From Ktedonobacter sp. 13_1_20CM_4_53_11 (GTDB taxonomy: Bacteria; Chloroflexota; Ktedonobacteria; Ktedonobacterales; Ktedonobacteraceae), in the NCBI GenBank assembly GCA_001919995.1, contig MNIY01000073.1, forward strand, positions 1 to 13,485: a DNA stretch of 13,485 nt. Direction: 5' to 3'. The position numbers and the translations under genes were made by a program. The notes beneath the pieces were generated by a model. The model did not search any database. It was not told the DNA's origin and saw only the letters and a program-made list of their open reading frames with translations. Each line of letters starts with the position of its first letter. Position 1 is the stretch's first letter. This document shows, in pieces, positions 7,241 through 13,485 of the stretch.

Positions 7241-8050
7241 TCACAGTCCCAGAGCATGTATATACCTATCTGCTGACCTCAACACCGCATTTTTAGCATC
7301 CCTGCCAACAATAGTAGCAAACCATGCGCCATACAGTCTCTCGAAATTGTAGCGAGCCACAACGTCACGCATCCTCGCCACCTCCGCGGCGGGTAAGGGG
7401 ATCAGGTTCGGATAGCTATACATAAAGCTGACCCAGCGGCGGTCAGCCACGACCTGGATAATGTCTCCCGAAAGCAAAAGTCCCTGAGACTCCGCGCCAC
7501 TCGCCCAGTGCAAGACAGTTCCACCCGCGAAATGTCCTCCCAGCCGTATCAAGGTCACATCATCCTGCAGGGAGAGCGTCTCACCCGACCAGAACGTGAT
7601 CCGTTCGCTCGGCCTCATCACCCATTGCCTATCCGCTTCGTGCAGGTAAACAGGCACATTGAACTGTTCAGTCCAATCCACCATTGAACTGTAATAATGA
7701 GGGTGAGAAATAGCAATCCCCTTCAGACCTCCCAGCCGCTCCACCGTTTCGACGGTCTCCTTGTCCAGCAAACTGATACAATCCCAGAGTATATTTCCCT
7801 GCTCCGTCTGCACCAGTAGCGCGCGTTGCCCGATTGCAAAGGTAGGCGTCGAGCCTATGCCCGTCAGCCCCGCCTCGTGCTCTTTCACCGTATTGCGAAA
7901 ACCTTCCTCACGCAACGTAGATTGCGTCGTCCATTTCTGCCCCTCGTATCCCACATACTGGCGCTGGTCAAGACAGATAGGGCACTCGCGCGGCTGCTCC
8001 TTGCTCTCCGCAAACTGCGTACCACACGTCGTACAAATCCAATTTTCCAT
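7241..8050 (-). CDS. Metallo-beta-lactamase-fold protein with N-terminal zinc ribbon and incomplete metal site
   Basis: A 269-residue, probably cytosolic protein, likely a hydrolase of unknown substrate. A four-Cys knuckle at the N-terminus (C6, C9, C23, C26) resembles rubredoxin or zinc-ribbon domains. The rest is an MBL fold: SHPHYYSSMVDW (115-126), GGHFAGGTVLHW (171-182) and LLSGDIIQV (192-200). His116, His118, His173 and Asp196 are present. The HxHxDH motif reads HPHYYS, so the second-site Asp and His are Tyr120 and Ser121. The late GH motif appears as YGAWFATIV, with no His. Only one metal site appears intact. ATG at 8050 is chosen because AAAGGAG lies 8 nt upstream; longer in-frame starts add unrelated sequence. 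It resembles an MBL group I associate with actinobacteria and chloroflexi, with an SYPNLIPLP segment, but no characterised member comes to mind. Confidence 0.85.
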   Translation of the reverse strand: MENWICTTCGTQFAESKEQPRECPICLDQRQYVGYEGQKWTTQSTLREEGFRNTVKEHEAGLTGIGSTPTFAIGQRALLVQTEQGNILWDCISLLDKETVETVERLGGLKGIAISHPHYYSSMVDWTEQFNVPVYLHEADRQWVMRPSERITFWSGETLSLQDDVTLIRLGGHFAGGTVLHWASGAESQGLLLSGDIIQVVADRRWVSFMYSYPNLIPLPAAEVARMRDVVARYNFERLYGAWFATIVGRDAKNAVLRSADRYIHALGL

Positions 8051-8222
8051 CTCGCTTGCTCCTTTCCTCTTATGCTCCTGATTTTCTCGCTTTCTCATCC
8101 TCAATATGAGCCTTCTTGCTATCACTCTATGACAAATACCACTTATTGACACTGTCCAAAGGACGAGTTCGTAGCACCCTCCCCACATCTCCTGGTATCT
8201 GTGGTAGCATTACTACAAGAGT

Positions 8223-8231
8223 TATTATAAA
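8223..8231. promoter_or_regulatory. AT-rich possible -10 region in the divergent spacer
   Basis: The 210-bp spacer at 8051-8260 separates the two divergent genes. TATTATAAA here reads as TATAAA on the plus strand and as TATAAT on the minus strand, so it could serve either gene. No good -35 box sits at the right distance on either strand. The rest of the spacer shows nothing clear. Confidence 0.3.
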
Positions 8232-8260
8232 GAGGCCCATACCAGCAGGAGCAAGCAAGG

Positions 8261-9553
8261 ATGTCAACATACGGCTATAGGAAGCACCTGGGATCGCGCT
8301 ATTTCGCCCCCTTCTTTCTCTTGCTTGCTCCGCTCCTCTCACTCCTTCTTTACGCATCTCCCGCGCACGCCGATGGTGGCTTCCCTATCATCGCAGTGCT
8401 CCACGCGGGCCAGCGTCCAGAAGGCATTGCTGTAGACACAAGCACACATTTGGTCTATATCGCCTACGAGTTTCCCAGCCTCGTCGTTGGCTTTGACCCC
8501 GTTCGCGGCAATGTGCGTTGGAAAGTCCCGATCGGGGATTCAACCACAGATGTTCAGGTGGATAGTACAAATCATCATGTGTATGCAACGGGTACCTCAA
8601 GAAACGGTAGAACGGGATACTTAGCCGTTTTAGATGGAGCGAGCGGCAAAACGCTCTTCTCAACCGACACAACCCCTGGCGATGATGGCCTGGCCTTCGA
8701 TACAAAACGCCAGCGGGCCTATGTATCGAGTAGTAACTCTGGCATCATCGATATCTTCTCACTAAGAACCTCCCCCGCGGGAAACATCAGCGCGTTATCC
8801 TCAACTCTCAAAGTTGGTTCGCATCCCCAGGCCCTTGGTGTGAACAGCCGCCTGGGGCGACTCTACATTGGCGATATAGCCTCCAACACCGTTACCGTCA
8901 TCGATGAAAACAGCAATCATATCCTGGCAACGATTCCGGTCGCAGCTGTGCCGGTGCAACCCATACGCGTGGATGAGGCCAGCGGCCATGTCTATGTCGT
9001 CTGCTCAACAGGCCAGGAACTGGACGTCATCGACGGCCACACAAATAAGGTTATCGCGCGCGTTCCCGTCTCTCCATATCCTGAAGGCGTTGCCTTCAAC
9101 ACAGCTACGGGCCGCATCTACGTGGCCGACGAAGGACACAATGATACAGCTTTCAATGATGTGAACTCTGGCACCACGATCACGGTTATCGACGGGCAAT
9201 CTTTCGCAGTCCTGGGCACCTTACAAGTCGGACGCGCTCCCGATGGGGTGGAGGCCGATCCTGCGCTGCGCCGTATCTATGTCTCTACCGAGGACAGCGA
9301 TGCGGTCGTCGAGATCAGCGACTCGCCCGATCTCCCCCTGAAAAATGCCCCGAACTTTCACCAGGCAGCCGCGATCCACCAGGCCATCTTGCTATTGCGA
9401 GAGGCAATAACCATCACCGTGATACTGATGCTTCTCACCATCCTCGGTGCTACACTGGGCGCTCGGTCACGGCGTTGGCGTGTGCCGGAAATCCCTCAAA
9501 GTCTGCCAGGCGGCGCGTCGTCTCACTCAGCGAAGCATACCCCTCCTCTGTGA
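8261..9553 (+). CDS. Exported YVTN-type beta-propeller protein with C-terminal membrane anchor
   Basis: A 430-residue protein and the only plus-strand gene. A signal peptide (1-37, hydrophobic core FFLLLAPLLSLLL, probable cleavage after SPAHA) sends it across the membrane. Residues about 41-355 contain about seven repeats of the YVTN/NHL-like propeller type, with recurring blocks such as GSHPQALGVNSRLGRLYIGD, NTVTVIDENSNHILATIPV and GRAPDGVEADPALRRIYVST. A helix at about 382-401 and a basic flank (ARSRRWR) would anchor it, leaving a short cytoplasmic tail. Such propellers bind proteins or ligands outside the cell; no active-site signature is seen, so no enzymatic function is proposed. ATG at 8261 follows AGGAG by 9 nt. 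The last 104 nt, encoding the tail after the anchor, overlap the end of the convergent dehydrogenase gene. Confidence 0.88.
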   Translation: MSTYGYRKHLGSRYFAPFFLLLAPLLSLLLYASPAHADGGFPIIAVLHAGQRPEGIAVDTSTHLVYIAYEFPSLVVGFDPVRGNVRWKVPIGDSTTDVQVDSTNHHVYATGTSRNGRTGYLAVLDGASGKTLFSTDTTPGDDGLAFDTKRQRAYVSSSNSGIIDIFSLRTSPAGNISALSSTLKVGSHPQALGVNSRLGRLYIGDIASNTVTVIDENSNHILATIPVAAVPVQPIRVDEASGHVYVVCSTGQELDVIDGHTNKVIARVPVSPYPEGVAFNTATGRIYVADEGHNDTAFNDVNSGTTITVIDGQSFAVLGTLQVGRAPDGVEADPALRRIYVSTEDSDAVVEISDSPDLPLKNAPNFHQAAAIHQAILLLREAITITVILMLLTILGATLGARSRRWRVPEIPQSLPGGASSHSAKHTPPL

Positions 9554-10757
9554 GGTAGGCAATTCCCGTACGCTTCAGAAAATCGTACACCGATGTACAT
9601 GAGTATGTATGCGCGAAACCACCTGTGGGCAGTACAGCATTTGTACCGACACAATAATTCCCGGTACAGAACGGCGTGTAGCGCCCAATCAGTATTTCAC
9701 CGGCATTCTTGATCTGCGGTAGGAGCGCGAACGGTTCGCGTACCTGCACCTCCACGTGTTCCGGGGCATACTCGTTGACAAAATCTACAGCTGCGCGCAT
9801 ATCTGCCGCCAGCACAATCCCACCAGTACCCTGTGACCCTTCAAAAACGTTGCGACAAAAATTCTGTCGCCATTCTGGCAGTGCCGCCATCTTACCGGGC
9901 AGCAGCGCCAGCACCGCCTCCACCAGAGAGTGACTATCCGTAACAAGCAGACTGGAAGAATCGGGACCATGCTCAGCTTCAATCAGCAAATCGCGCGCTA
10001 CCAACTCCGGGTCGGCAGAGTCATCGGCCAGCGTTATAGACTCGCTGGGACCCGCTGGCAGCCCGATATCCACCGTTCCATAGAGCAAGCGCTTCGCGGC
10101 GGTCACAATGCCACTACCAGGCCCTGTAATCTTAGGCACGCGACGAATACTGTCTGTTCCATAGGCCAGCGCAGCCATCGCCTGCGCGCCGCCGATACGA
10201 TATATTTCATGGACTCCACACAGGTCAGCGGCCACCAGCGTAGCCGGGTCCACTTCTCCACCGGGTCCAGGTGGTGTACAGACAACAATCCTCGGTACCC
10301 CCGCGATACTGGCAGGTGTAGCCAGCATATACATCACCGAAGGAAATGCTCCCTTTCCACGCGGCACGTAGAGCCCTACACTGCTAATCGGCGTAATCTT
10401 TTCTCCCGCCATAACGCCAGGCGCCACCTCTGTAAACCACACTTCATGCGGCATCTGTCGTGTATGAAACGCGCGCACATTGCCAATAGCCTCTTCGATA
10501 GCTTCTCGCACTGCCGTATCCAGCACCTGGTGAGCATGTTCAATCTCAGCGCGACTCACACGCAAACGATCAGGTGTCAGCTTCACCCGGTCAAATCGTT
10601 CCGTGAATTCCAACAGCGCTTCATCCCCTCGCTGTCGCACTTCCTGTAAAATTGGTCGCGCCCGCTCGCTCCACTCATCGATTTGCATCTCTGCCCGTCG
10701 CAGCAACCTTGTACGTTCCGCGGCGCTCATAGAAGCCAGTTCGTAAAAATGGATCAA
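9450..10757 (-). CDS. Histidinol-dehydrogenase-family NAD-dependent enzyme, probable paralogue with altered zinc ligands
   Basis: A 435-residue full-length member of the HisD family, which oxidises an alcohol to an acid with NAD and zinc. Seen: GLYVPRGKGAFPS (128-140), IGGAQAMAALAYGT (188-201), GPGSGIVTAAKR (212-223), GPSESITLADDS (236-247), AEHGPDSS (261-268), YAPEHVEVQ (330-338) and LPTGGFAHTYSCTS (376-389). Against E. coli HisD as remembered, catalytic Glu326/His327 match Glu333/His334, and zinc ligands His262 and His419 match His263 and His426. Ligand Gln259 is Glu260, ligand Asp360 is Asn367, and substrate-contact His367 is Ala374. Histidinol may therefore not be the substrate. The start is TTG, backed by AGGGAGGAG 8 nt upstream. 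It follows the MFS gene by 55 bp, with no other his genes nearby. The family is certain; the name hisD is withheld because the substrate is doubtful. Confidence 0.85.
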   Translation of the reverse strand: MIHFYELASMSAAERTRLLRRAEMQIDEWSERARPILQEVRQRGDEALLEFTERFDRVKLTPDRLRVSRAEIEHAHQVLDTAVREAIEEAIGNVRAFHTRQMPHEVWFTEVAPGVMAGEKITPISSVGLYVPRGKGAFPSVMYMLATPASIAGVPRIVVCTPPGPGGEVDPATLVAADLCGVHEIYRIGGAQAMAALAYGTDSIRRVPKITGPGSGIVTAAKRLLYGTVDIGLPAGPSESITLADDSADPELVARDLLIEAEHGPDSSSLLVTDSHSLVEAVLALLPGKMAALPEWRQNFCRNVFEGSQGTGGIVLAADMRAAVDFVNEYAPEHVEVQVREPFALLPQIKNAGEILIGRYTPFCTGNYCVGTNAVLPTGGFAHTYSCTSVYDFLKRTGIAYLTEEGYASLSETTRRLADFEGFPAHANAVTERPV

Positions 10758-10765
10758 GTCTCACT

Positions 10766-10774
10766 CTCCTCCCT
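10766..10774 (-). promoter_or_regulatory. Strong ribosome-binding site supporting the TTG start of the dehydrogenase
   Basis: AGGGAGGAG lies 8 nt before TTG at 10757. The next in-frame ATG, eight codons into the protein, has no such site, so the rare TTG start is preferred. Confidence 0.75.
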
Positions 10775-10791
10775 GTAAATAGAAGCCTTTC

Positions 10792-10809
10792 CCAGGGCGG
10801 TCGCCCTGG
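10792..10809. repeat. Short GC-rich inverted repeat between transporter and dehydrogenase genes
   Basis: The arms CCAGGGC and GCCCTGG (7 bp, 4-nt loop; 8 bp if the loop is squeezed to 2) begin 3 nt after the transporter stop codon. No U-tract follows on the minus-strand transcript (GGAAAGGC). It may be a processing or attenuating hairpin, or a short relative of the longer palindrome at 2620, with which it shares an AGGGCG core. A complete terminator is not supported. Confidence 0.6.
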
Positions 10810-10812
10810 TTC

Positions 10813-12243
10813 CTACGACGCCTGCAATCCCTTACTCGCTTTGTCAGCCAATTGTGCCGCCGCGATATCATTCTTCATCCAGCGCGCGCCAAAGATGCCA
10901 ACAAGCCCTGCAACTATCAGCGTCGGTACACAGGTAATCAGCAGCGCCAAACTCAAATCCCCACCCGCCCTATTCATCGCGAAGTGTCCCCCGTGCGTCG
11001 GGTCAAAGATTTTGGCGAGCACGCCTATCAACGAGGGAGCGAAAGCATCGCCCAGCAGGTGCGCAAGCAGCAGCGATAATGCTACCGCGGATGCACGTAA
11101 AACTGAAGGCACCACATCCTGCGTCGCCGCCGTACTGGGACCATTGTAAACATTGATCAGCATGGCGGTGATAAAAAAGCATGCGATGAAGATTGCTACG
11201 TTATGAATGGTGACGGAGAGGGCAAAAGCAGGCGCGCAAAGCAAGAAGCCAATGCCGCATACCAGCACGCGGGCGCCAGCATAACGCCGGTTAAGAGCAT
11301 CCGACATGTAACCGCCGACCAGCAAACCCACGATACCTGCGATGACCACTACGCCCCCGGCAAGAATACTGGCCACACCAGAACTCAAACCAAGCGTATC
11401 TTTCTGCTGCAGATAAATGGGTAAGTAAACTACTGCCGCCCCCAATGAGAAGAAGGCGAAGGTCTGCATCACAATCAATACCACTAGCGTTCTGATCTGA
11501 AACAACCTGCCAAACTGCTTGAACACATTCCTCGGCACCGCGGTCGCGTGCGGAGCATCCACCACCTCCACTTCGTTGACGGCGGATTGTGGATCCAGTT
11601 CTATCGCCTCTTCATCCGCCTGGTTACGCCTCGGTTCGCGCAGACGGTAGGCAAGAAAGGCCAGCACTAGCCCCGGAATACCGGTAAAGAGGAAGGCAAG
11701 TCTCCACATGCCGTAGCCAAGGCCGGCCACAACGCCACCCGCGATAAAGCCGATCATCAAACCAATCAGCGATCCTGCCGTCCAACGGCTCATCACCTGC
11801 GCCCGCTTCGTGCGGCTGAAGTAGTCGCTCAACAAGGCTGTACCAGCAGGATAATAGCCGGCCTCACCTATCCCCAGCACCATGCGCGAAATAAAAAGCC
11901 ACCAAAAGCTACTCGCGATAGCGGTAAACGCCGTTGCCAGGCTCCAGATGGTAACACAGATCGCCACGATGTTCTTGCGGTTCCAGCGATCTGCCCAGAT
12001 ACCCAGCGGCAACGTGCCCACCGCGTAAACGAAAACAAAAGCAGTGGCAAGAAAACCTACCTGGTCGATACCCAGCCCAAGCTCCTTTGCTATGATATTG
12101 GCGGCTCCGGTAAACACGTAGCGGTCCAGGTAGTTGAGCAAGTTGATGCCGAACATTATCCAGAAAACGTAAGCTGCATAGCGACCGGCACTTTTCTTGT
12201 TAACTCCCAGGCCAGCGCTGGCGGATGGGGCGATGTCACTCAT
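10813..12243 (-). CDS. MFS transporter, Spinster-like
   Basis: A 476-residue inner-membrane transporter with 12 predicted helices and a charged central loop (about 201-247, rich in Glu, Asp and Arg). Family marks: NYLDRYVF at 37-44 in helix 1, the loop 2-3 motif GIWADRWNRKN (81-91), GIGEAGYYPAG (124-134), and the repeated loop motif GGYMSDALNRR (310-320) in the second half. NYLDR plus GIGEAGYYPAG recalls Spinster-like and related organic-acid carriers; the substrate cannot be read from sequence. ATG at 12243 is chosen because TTGGAGG lies just upstream; an apparent TTG start at 12255 is part of that ribosome-binding site. The dehydrogenase lies 55 bp downstream on the same strand, suggesting uptake of a compound that the dehydrogenase then oxidises. 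That link is inferred from position. Confidence 0.9.
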   Translation of the reverse strand: MSDIAPSASAGLGVNKKSAGRYAAYVFWIMFGINLLNYLDRYVFTGAANIIAKELGLGIDQVGFLATAFVFVYAVGTLPLGIWADRWNRKNIVAICVTIWSLATAFTAIASSFWWLFISRMVLGIGEAGYYPAGTALLSDYFSRTKRAQVMSRWTAGSLIGLMIGFIAGGVVAGLGYGMWRLAFLFTGIPGLVLAFLAYRLREPRRNQADEEAIELDPQSAVNEVEVVDAPHATAVPRNVFKQFGRLFQIRTLVVLIVMQTFAFFSLGAAVVYLPIYLQQKDTLGLSSGVASILAGGVVVIAGIVGLLVGGYMSDALNRRYAGARVLVCGIGFLLCAPAFALSVTIHNVAIFIACFFITAMLINVYNGPSTAATQDVVPSVLRASAVALSLLLAHLLGDAFAPSLIGVLAKIFDPTHGGHFAMNRAGGDLSLALLITCVPTLIVAGLVGIFGARWMKNDIAAAQLADKASKGLQAS

Positions 12244-12267
12244 GTCCACCTCCAAGTCAGGGGGTCA

Positions 12268-12273
12268 ATTATA
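12268..12273 (-). promoter_or_regulatory. Possible -10 box of the transporter-dehydrogenase unit
   Basis: A perfect TATAAT on the minus strand lies 24 nt upstream of the transporter ATG, within the 98-bp gap after recO. The -35 region at 17-nt spacing (TATTTC) is poor, so the promoter may be weak or need an activator. Confidence 0.45.
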
Positions 12274-12341
12274 GACGGCGTGGTAGAGACGAAATACAAT
12301 CCACACCATACCATAGTTTGCCGCAAGATGGAAGAGGAAAA

Positions 12342-13154
12342 CTATTGCCGCGAACTCAACATCTCCAGGAAACTCCACGACTTCAAATCACGCTCCAGGT
12401 GGAAACGCAGCAGACCATGCATCGTCACCTCCAACTCCAACTGCAGTGCATTTTCCAGTCGCAGGCGTGGCACCTCGCTCCACTTACTCCGTTGCAGCAG
12501 CCGCAAAACCTTGAGCGCATTCATCGATAGCGGACGCGCCCAGAAGCGAGAACATTGTGGGCACAACGCTCCTCCCAGCGACGGCGTAAAGCCATTCTCC
12601 ACCGGCTGCAATTCGCTCGCACACTGCGCGCAATGACGGAACGCTGGCTCATAGCCAATTAAAGAGAGCAGGTGTATTTCAAAATAGCGTAGAAGTAGCG
12701 TTGTACGTGCGTGCTCATATCCCACCAGTTCCTTGCCTTTCTCCTTACGCTGCTGCAGATCGATCACATCCTCTTCAATACCTCGCAGCATCTCCAGCAT
12801 CAGGGCGTAGACCTCCGGGTGCTTTGTATCATCTTCGACAAAGCGATCCACCAGTTCGGCCAGGTAAAGACCACAGGTCATATGCCACAGGTCGTTGCGC
12901 AGCGCGAGAAAATTCTCGCGCACCTCCGCCTGGGTAATAATATCCAGGTTGCGGCCTAACGCCACCTGCAGTTGACTATGGCTTAAGAGCTCCAAATGTC
13001 CCGCTTTCTTACTGATGGGACGACGAATGCCCTTGGCAATGGCATGAAATTTGCCCTTGTTGGGAGTGAGCAAGGTCAGGACGCGATCAGCTTCGCCTAG
13101 ATCGGTGCGCTTCAACACGATGGCTTCAACGGGGTAGCTATGTTGCTGTCGCAT
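12342..13154 (-). CDS. recO: DNA repair protein RecO
   Basis: RecO works with RecR (and RecF) to load RecA on single-stranded DNA coated with SSB, and it anneals complementary strands. The 270-residue protein has normal length and layout. Its N-terminal OB-fold (about 7-80) includes EAIVLKRTDLGEADRVLTLL (10-29) and the basic GKFHAIAKGIRRPISKK (34-50). A helical domain follows with CGLYLAELVDRF (94-105), then a four-Cys zinc finger (C175, C178, C198, C201) and the C-terminal FHLERDLKSWSFL (251-263). The ATG at 13154 has only a distant AGGA about 11 nt upstream, so translation start may be weak. It lies just after the tRNA terminator with no obvious promoter in between; recO may depend on read-through or an unrecognised promoter. 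Confidence 0.95.
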   Translation of the reverse strand: MRQQHSYPVEAIVLKRTDLGEADRVLTLLTPNKGKFHAIAKGIRRPISKKAGHLELLSHSQLQVALGRNLDIITQAEVRENFLALRNDLWHMTCGLYLAELVDRFVEDDTKHPEVYALMLEMLRGIEEDVIDLQQRKEKGKELVGYEHARTTLLLRYFEIHLLSLIGYEPAFRHCAQCASELQPVENGFTPSLGGALCPQCSRFWARPLSMNALKVLRLLQRSKWSEVPRLRLENALQLELEVTMHGLLRFHLERDLKSWSFLEMLSSRQ

Positions 13155-13181
13155 AGTAGGTAGTGTCCTGATACGTATGAA

Positions 13182-13215
13182 GAAAGAAAAAAACGTGATC
13201 TAGACAATCACGTTT
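13182..13215 (-). terminator. Intrinsic terminator of the tRNA-Gly-tRNA-Cys transcript
   Basis: On the minus strand AAACGTGAT and ATCACGTTT form a perfect 9-bp stem around a 7-nt loop, followed directly by a T-rich run (TTTTCTTTCTT). It begins 11 nt after the 3' end of tRNA-Cys and lies 28 nt before recO. Confidence 0.88.
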
Positions 13216-13226
13216 CTTGAAAAGGG

Positions 13227-13297
13227 AGGCGACGAGCGGATTCGAACCGCTGGTGCAGCTTTTGCAGAGCCGTGCCTTACCACTTGGCGACGTCGCC
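13227..13297 (-). tRNA. tRNA-Cys (GCA)
   Basis: The 71-nt sequence folds as a full cloverleaf. Acceptor GGCGACG pairs with CGTCGCC, D stem GCC pairs with GGC, the anticodon stem CGGCT/AGCTG encloses loop CTGCAAA with anticodon GCA, and T stem AGCGG pairs with CCGCT around TTCGAAT. The discriminator is U, as expected for Cys. CCA is not encoded and must be added after transcription. Confidence 0.96.
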
Positions 13298-13322
13298 GTG
13301 CCACATTCTACACAGGAAAGGG

Positions 13323-13394
13323 AGCGGGAGACGGGGATCGAACCCGCGACTTTCTCCTTGGCAAGGAGATGCTCTACCACTGAGCCACTCCCGC
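13323..13394 (-). tRNA. tRNA-Gly (GCC)
   Basis: A 72-nt cloverleaf. Acceptor GCGGGAG pairs with CTCCCGC, D stem GCTC pairs with GAGC, anticodon stem TCTCC/GGAGA encloses loop TTGCCAA with anticodon GCC, and T stem GCGGG pairs with CCCGT around TTCGATC. Discriminator U; CCA is not encoded. It is first in the transcript, 25 nt before tRNA-Cys. Confidence 0.97.
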
Positions 13395-13428
13395 ATCATA
13401 TGAAAGCGATCTTCCATTTGCATGATTT

Positions 13429-13457
13429 AAGATATCATACACATGCCAATTTGTCAA
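13429..13457 (-). promoter_or_regulatory. Promoter of the tRNA-Gly-tRNA-Cys operon
   Basis: On the minus strand a consensus TTGACA (13452-13457) is separated by exactly 17 nt from TATCTT (13429-13434), with an extended TGA before the -10. Transcription would begin near 13422, leaving about 27 nt of 5' leader for RNase P to remove. Confidence 0.85.
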
Positions 13458-13485
13458 CCGCTTTTTAAGCCTATAACTCCACCTC

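Noticed and set aside
8051..8188. Longer start for the metallo-beta-lactamase-fold protein
   Set aside because: The extra 46 residues are Arg/Lys-rich and unlike the family, and AAAGGAG is correctly placed for the ATG at 8050.
9930..10649. Plus-strand open frame of 239 codons
   Set aside because: It is antisense to the HisD-family gene, which has all family motifs; the product is a His/Arg-rich shadow with no recognisable fold.
13138..13380. Minus-strand open frame of 80 codons
   Set aside because: It runs through both tRNA genes and the terminator; the translation is of tRNA sequence.
1..13485. CRISPR arrays, transposases, phage genes, toxin-antitoxin or defence systems
   Set aside because: No regularly spaced direct repeats and no matching protein motifs were seen on either strand.

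Overview
The window is 13.5 kb of bacterial chromosome with moderate G+C. The style of its proteins points to Chloroflexota, probably a Ktedonobacteria-like organism: a soluble Ser/Thr kinase with TPRs and an FRD catalytic loop, a membrane PP2C phosphatase with a zinc ribbon, YVTN-type propellers, and long intergenic palindromes. This placement is inferred from protein character, not from a database match. Ten protein genes and two tRNA genes are recognisable. All lie on the minus strand except the propeller gene, so the transcription order below runs from high to low coordinates.

13.43-13.18 kb: a tRNA-Gly(GCC)-tRNA-Cys(GCA) unit with its own sigma70-type promoter and an intrinsic terminator. 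13.15-12.34 kb: recO, encoding a DNA repair protein. 12.27-9.45 kb: a probable two-gene unit of a Spinster-like MFS transporter followed by a histidinol-dehydrogenase-family gene. The dehydrogenase has a changed zinc-ligand set and no other his genes nearby, so the pair looks more like uptake plus oxidation of a small alcohol than histidine synthesis. 9.55-8.26 kb (plus strand): a secreted or anchored beta-propeller protein whose 3' end overlaps the 3' end of the dehydrogenase gene by 104 bp. 8.05-7.24 kb: a metallo-beta-lactamase-fold protein with an N-terminal zinc ribbon and only half of the usual metal site.

7.2-2.7 kb: a signalling pair. A cytosolic TPR Ser/Thr kinase comes first, followed by a membrane-spanning PP2C phosphatase with a large external domain. 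Here the phosphatase, not the kinase, carries the outward-facing domain. A 72-bp near-perfect palindrome follows the phosphatase stop codon. 2.6-0 kb: the start of a respiratory complex I operon with a clear promoter, nuoA, nuoC, an unrecognised two-helix membrane protein gene, and nuoD, which runs off the window. nuoB, normally between nuoA and nuoC, is absent from its usual place.

No CRISPR array, transposase, prophage or defence gene was seen. No stretch longer than 300 bases lacks a gene; the largest gap is the 210-bp divergent spacer at 8051-8260.
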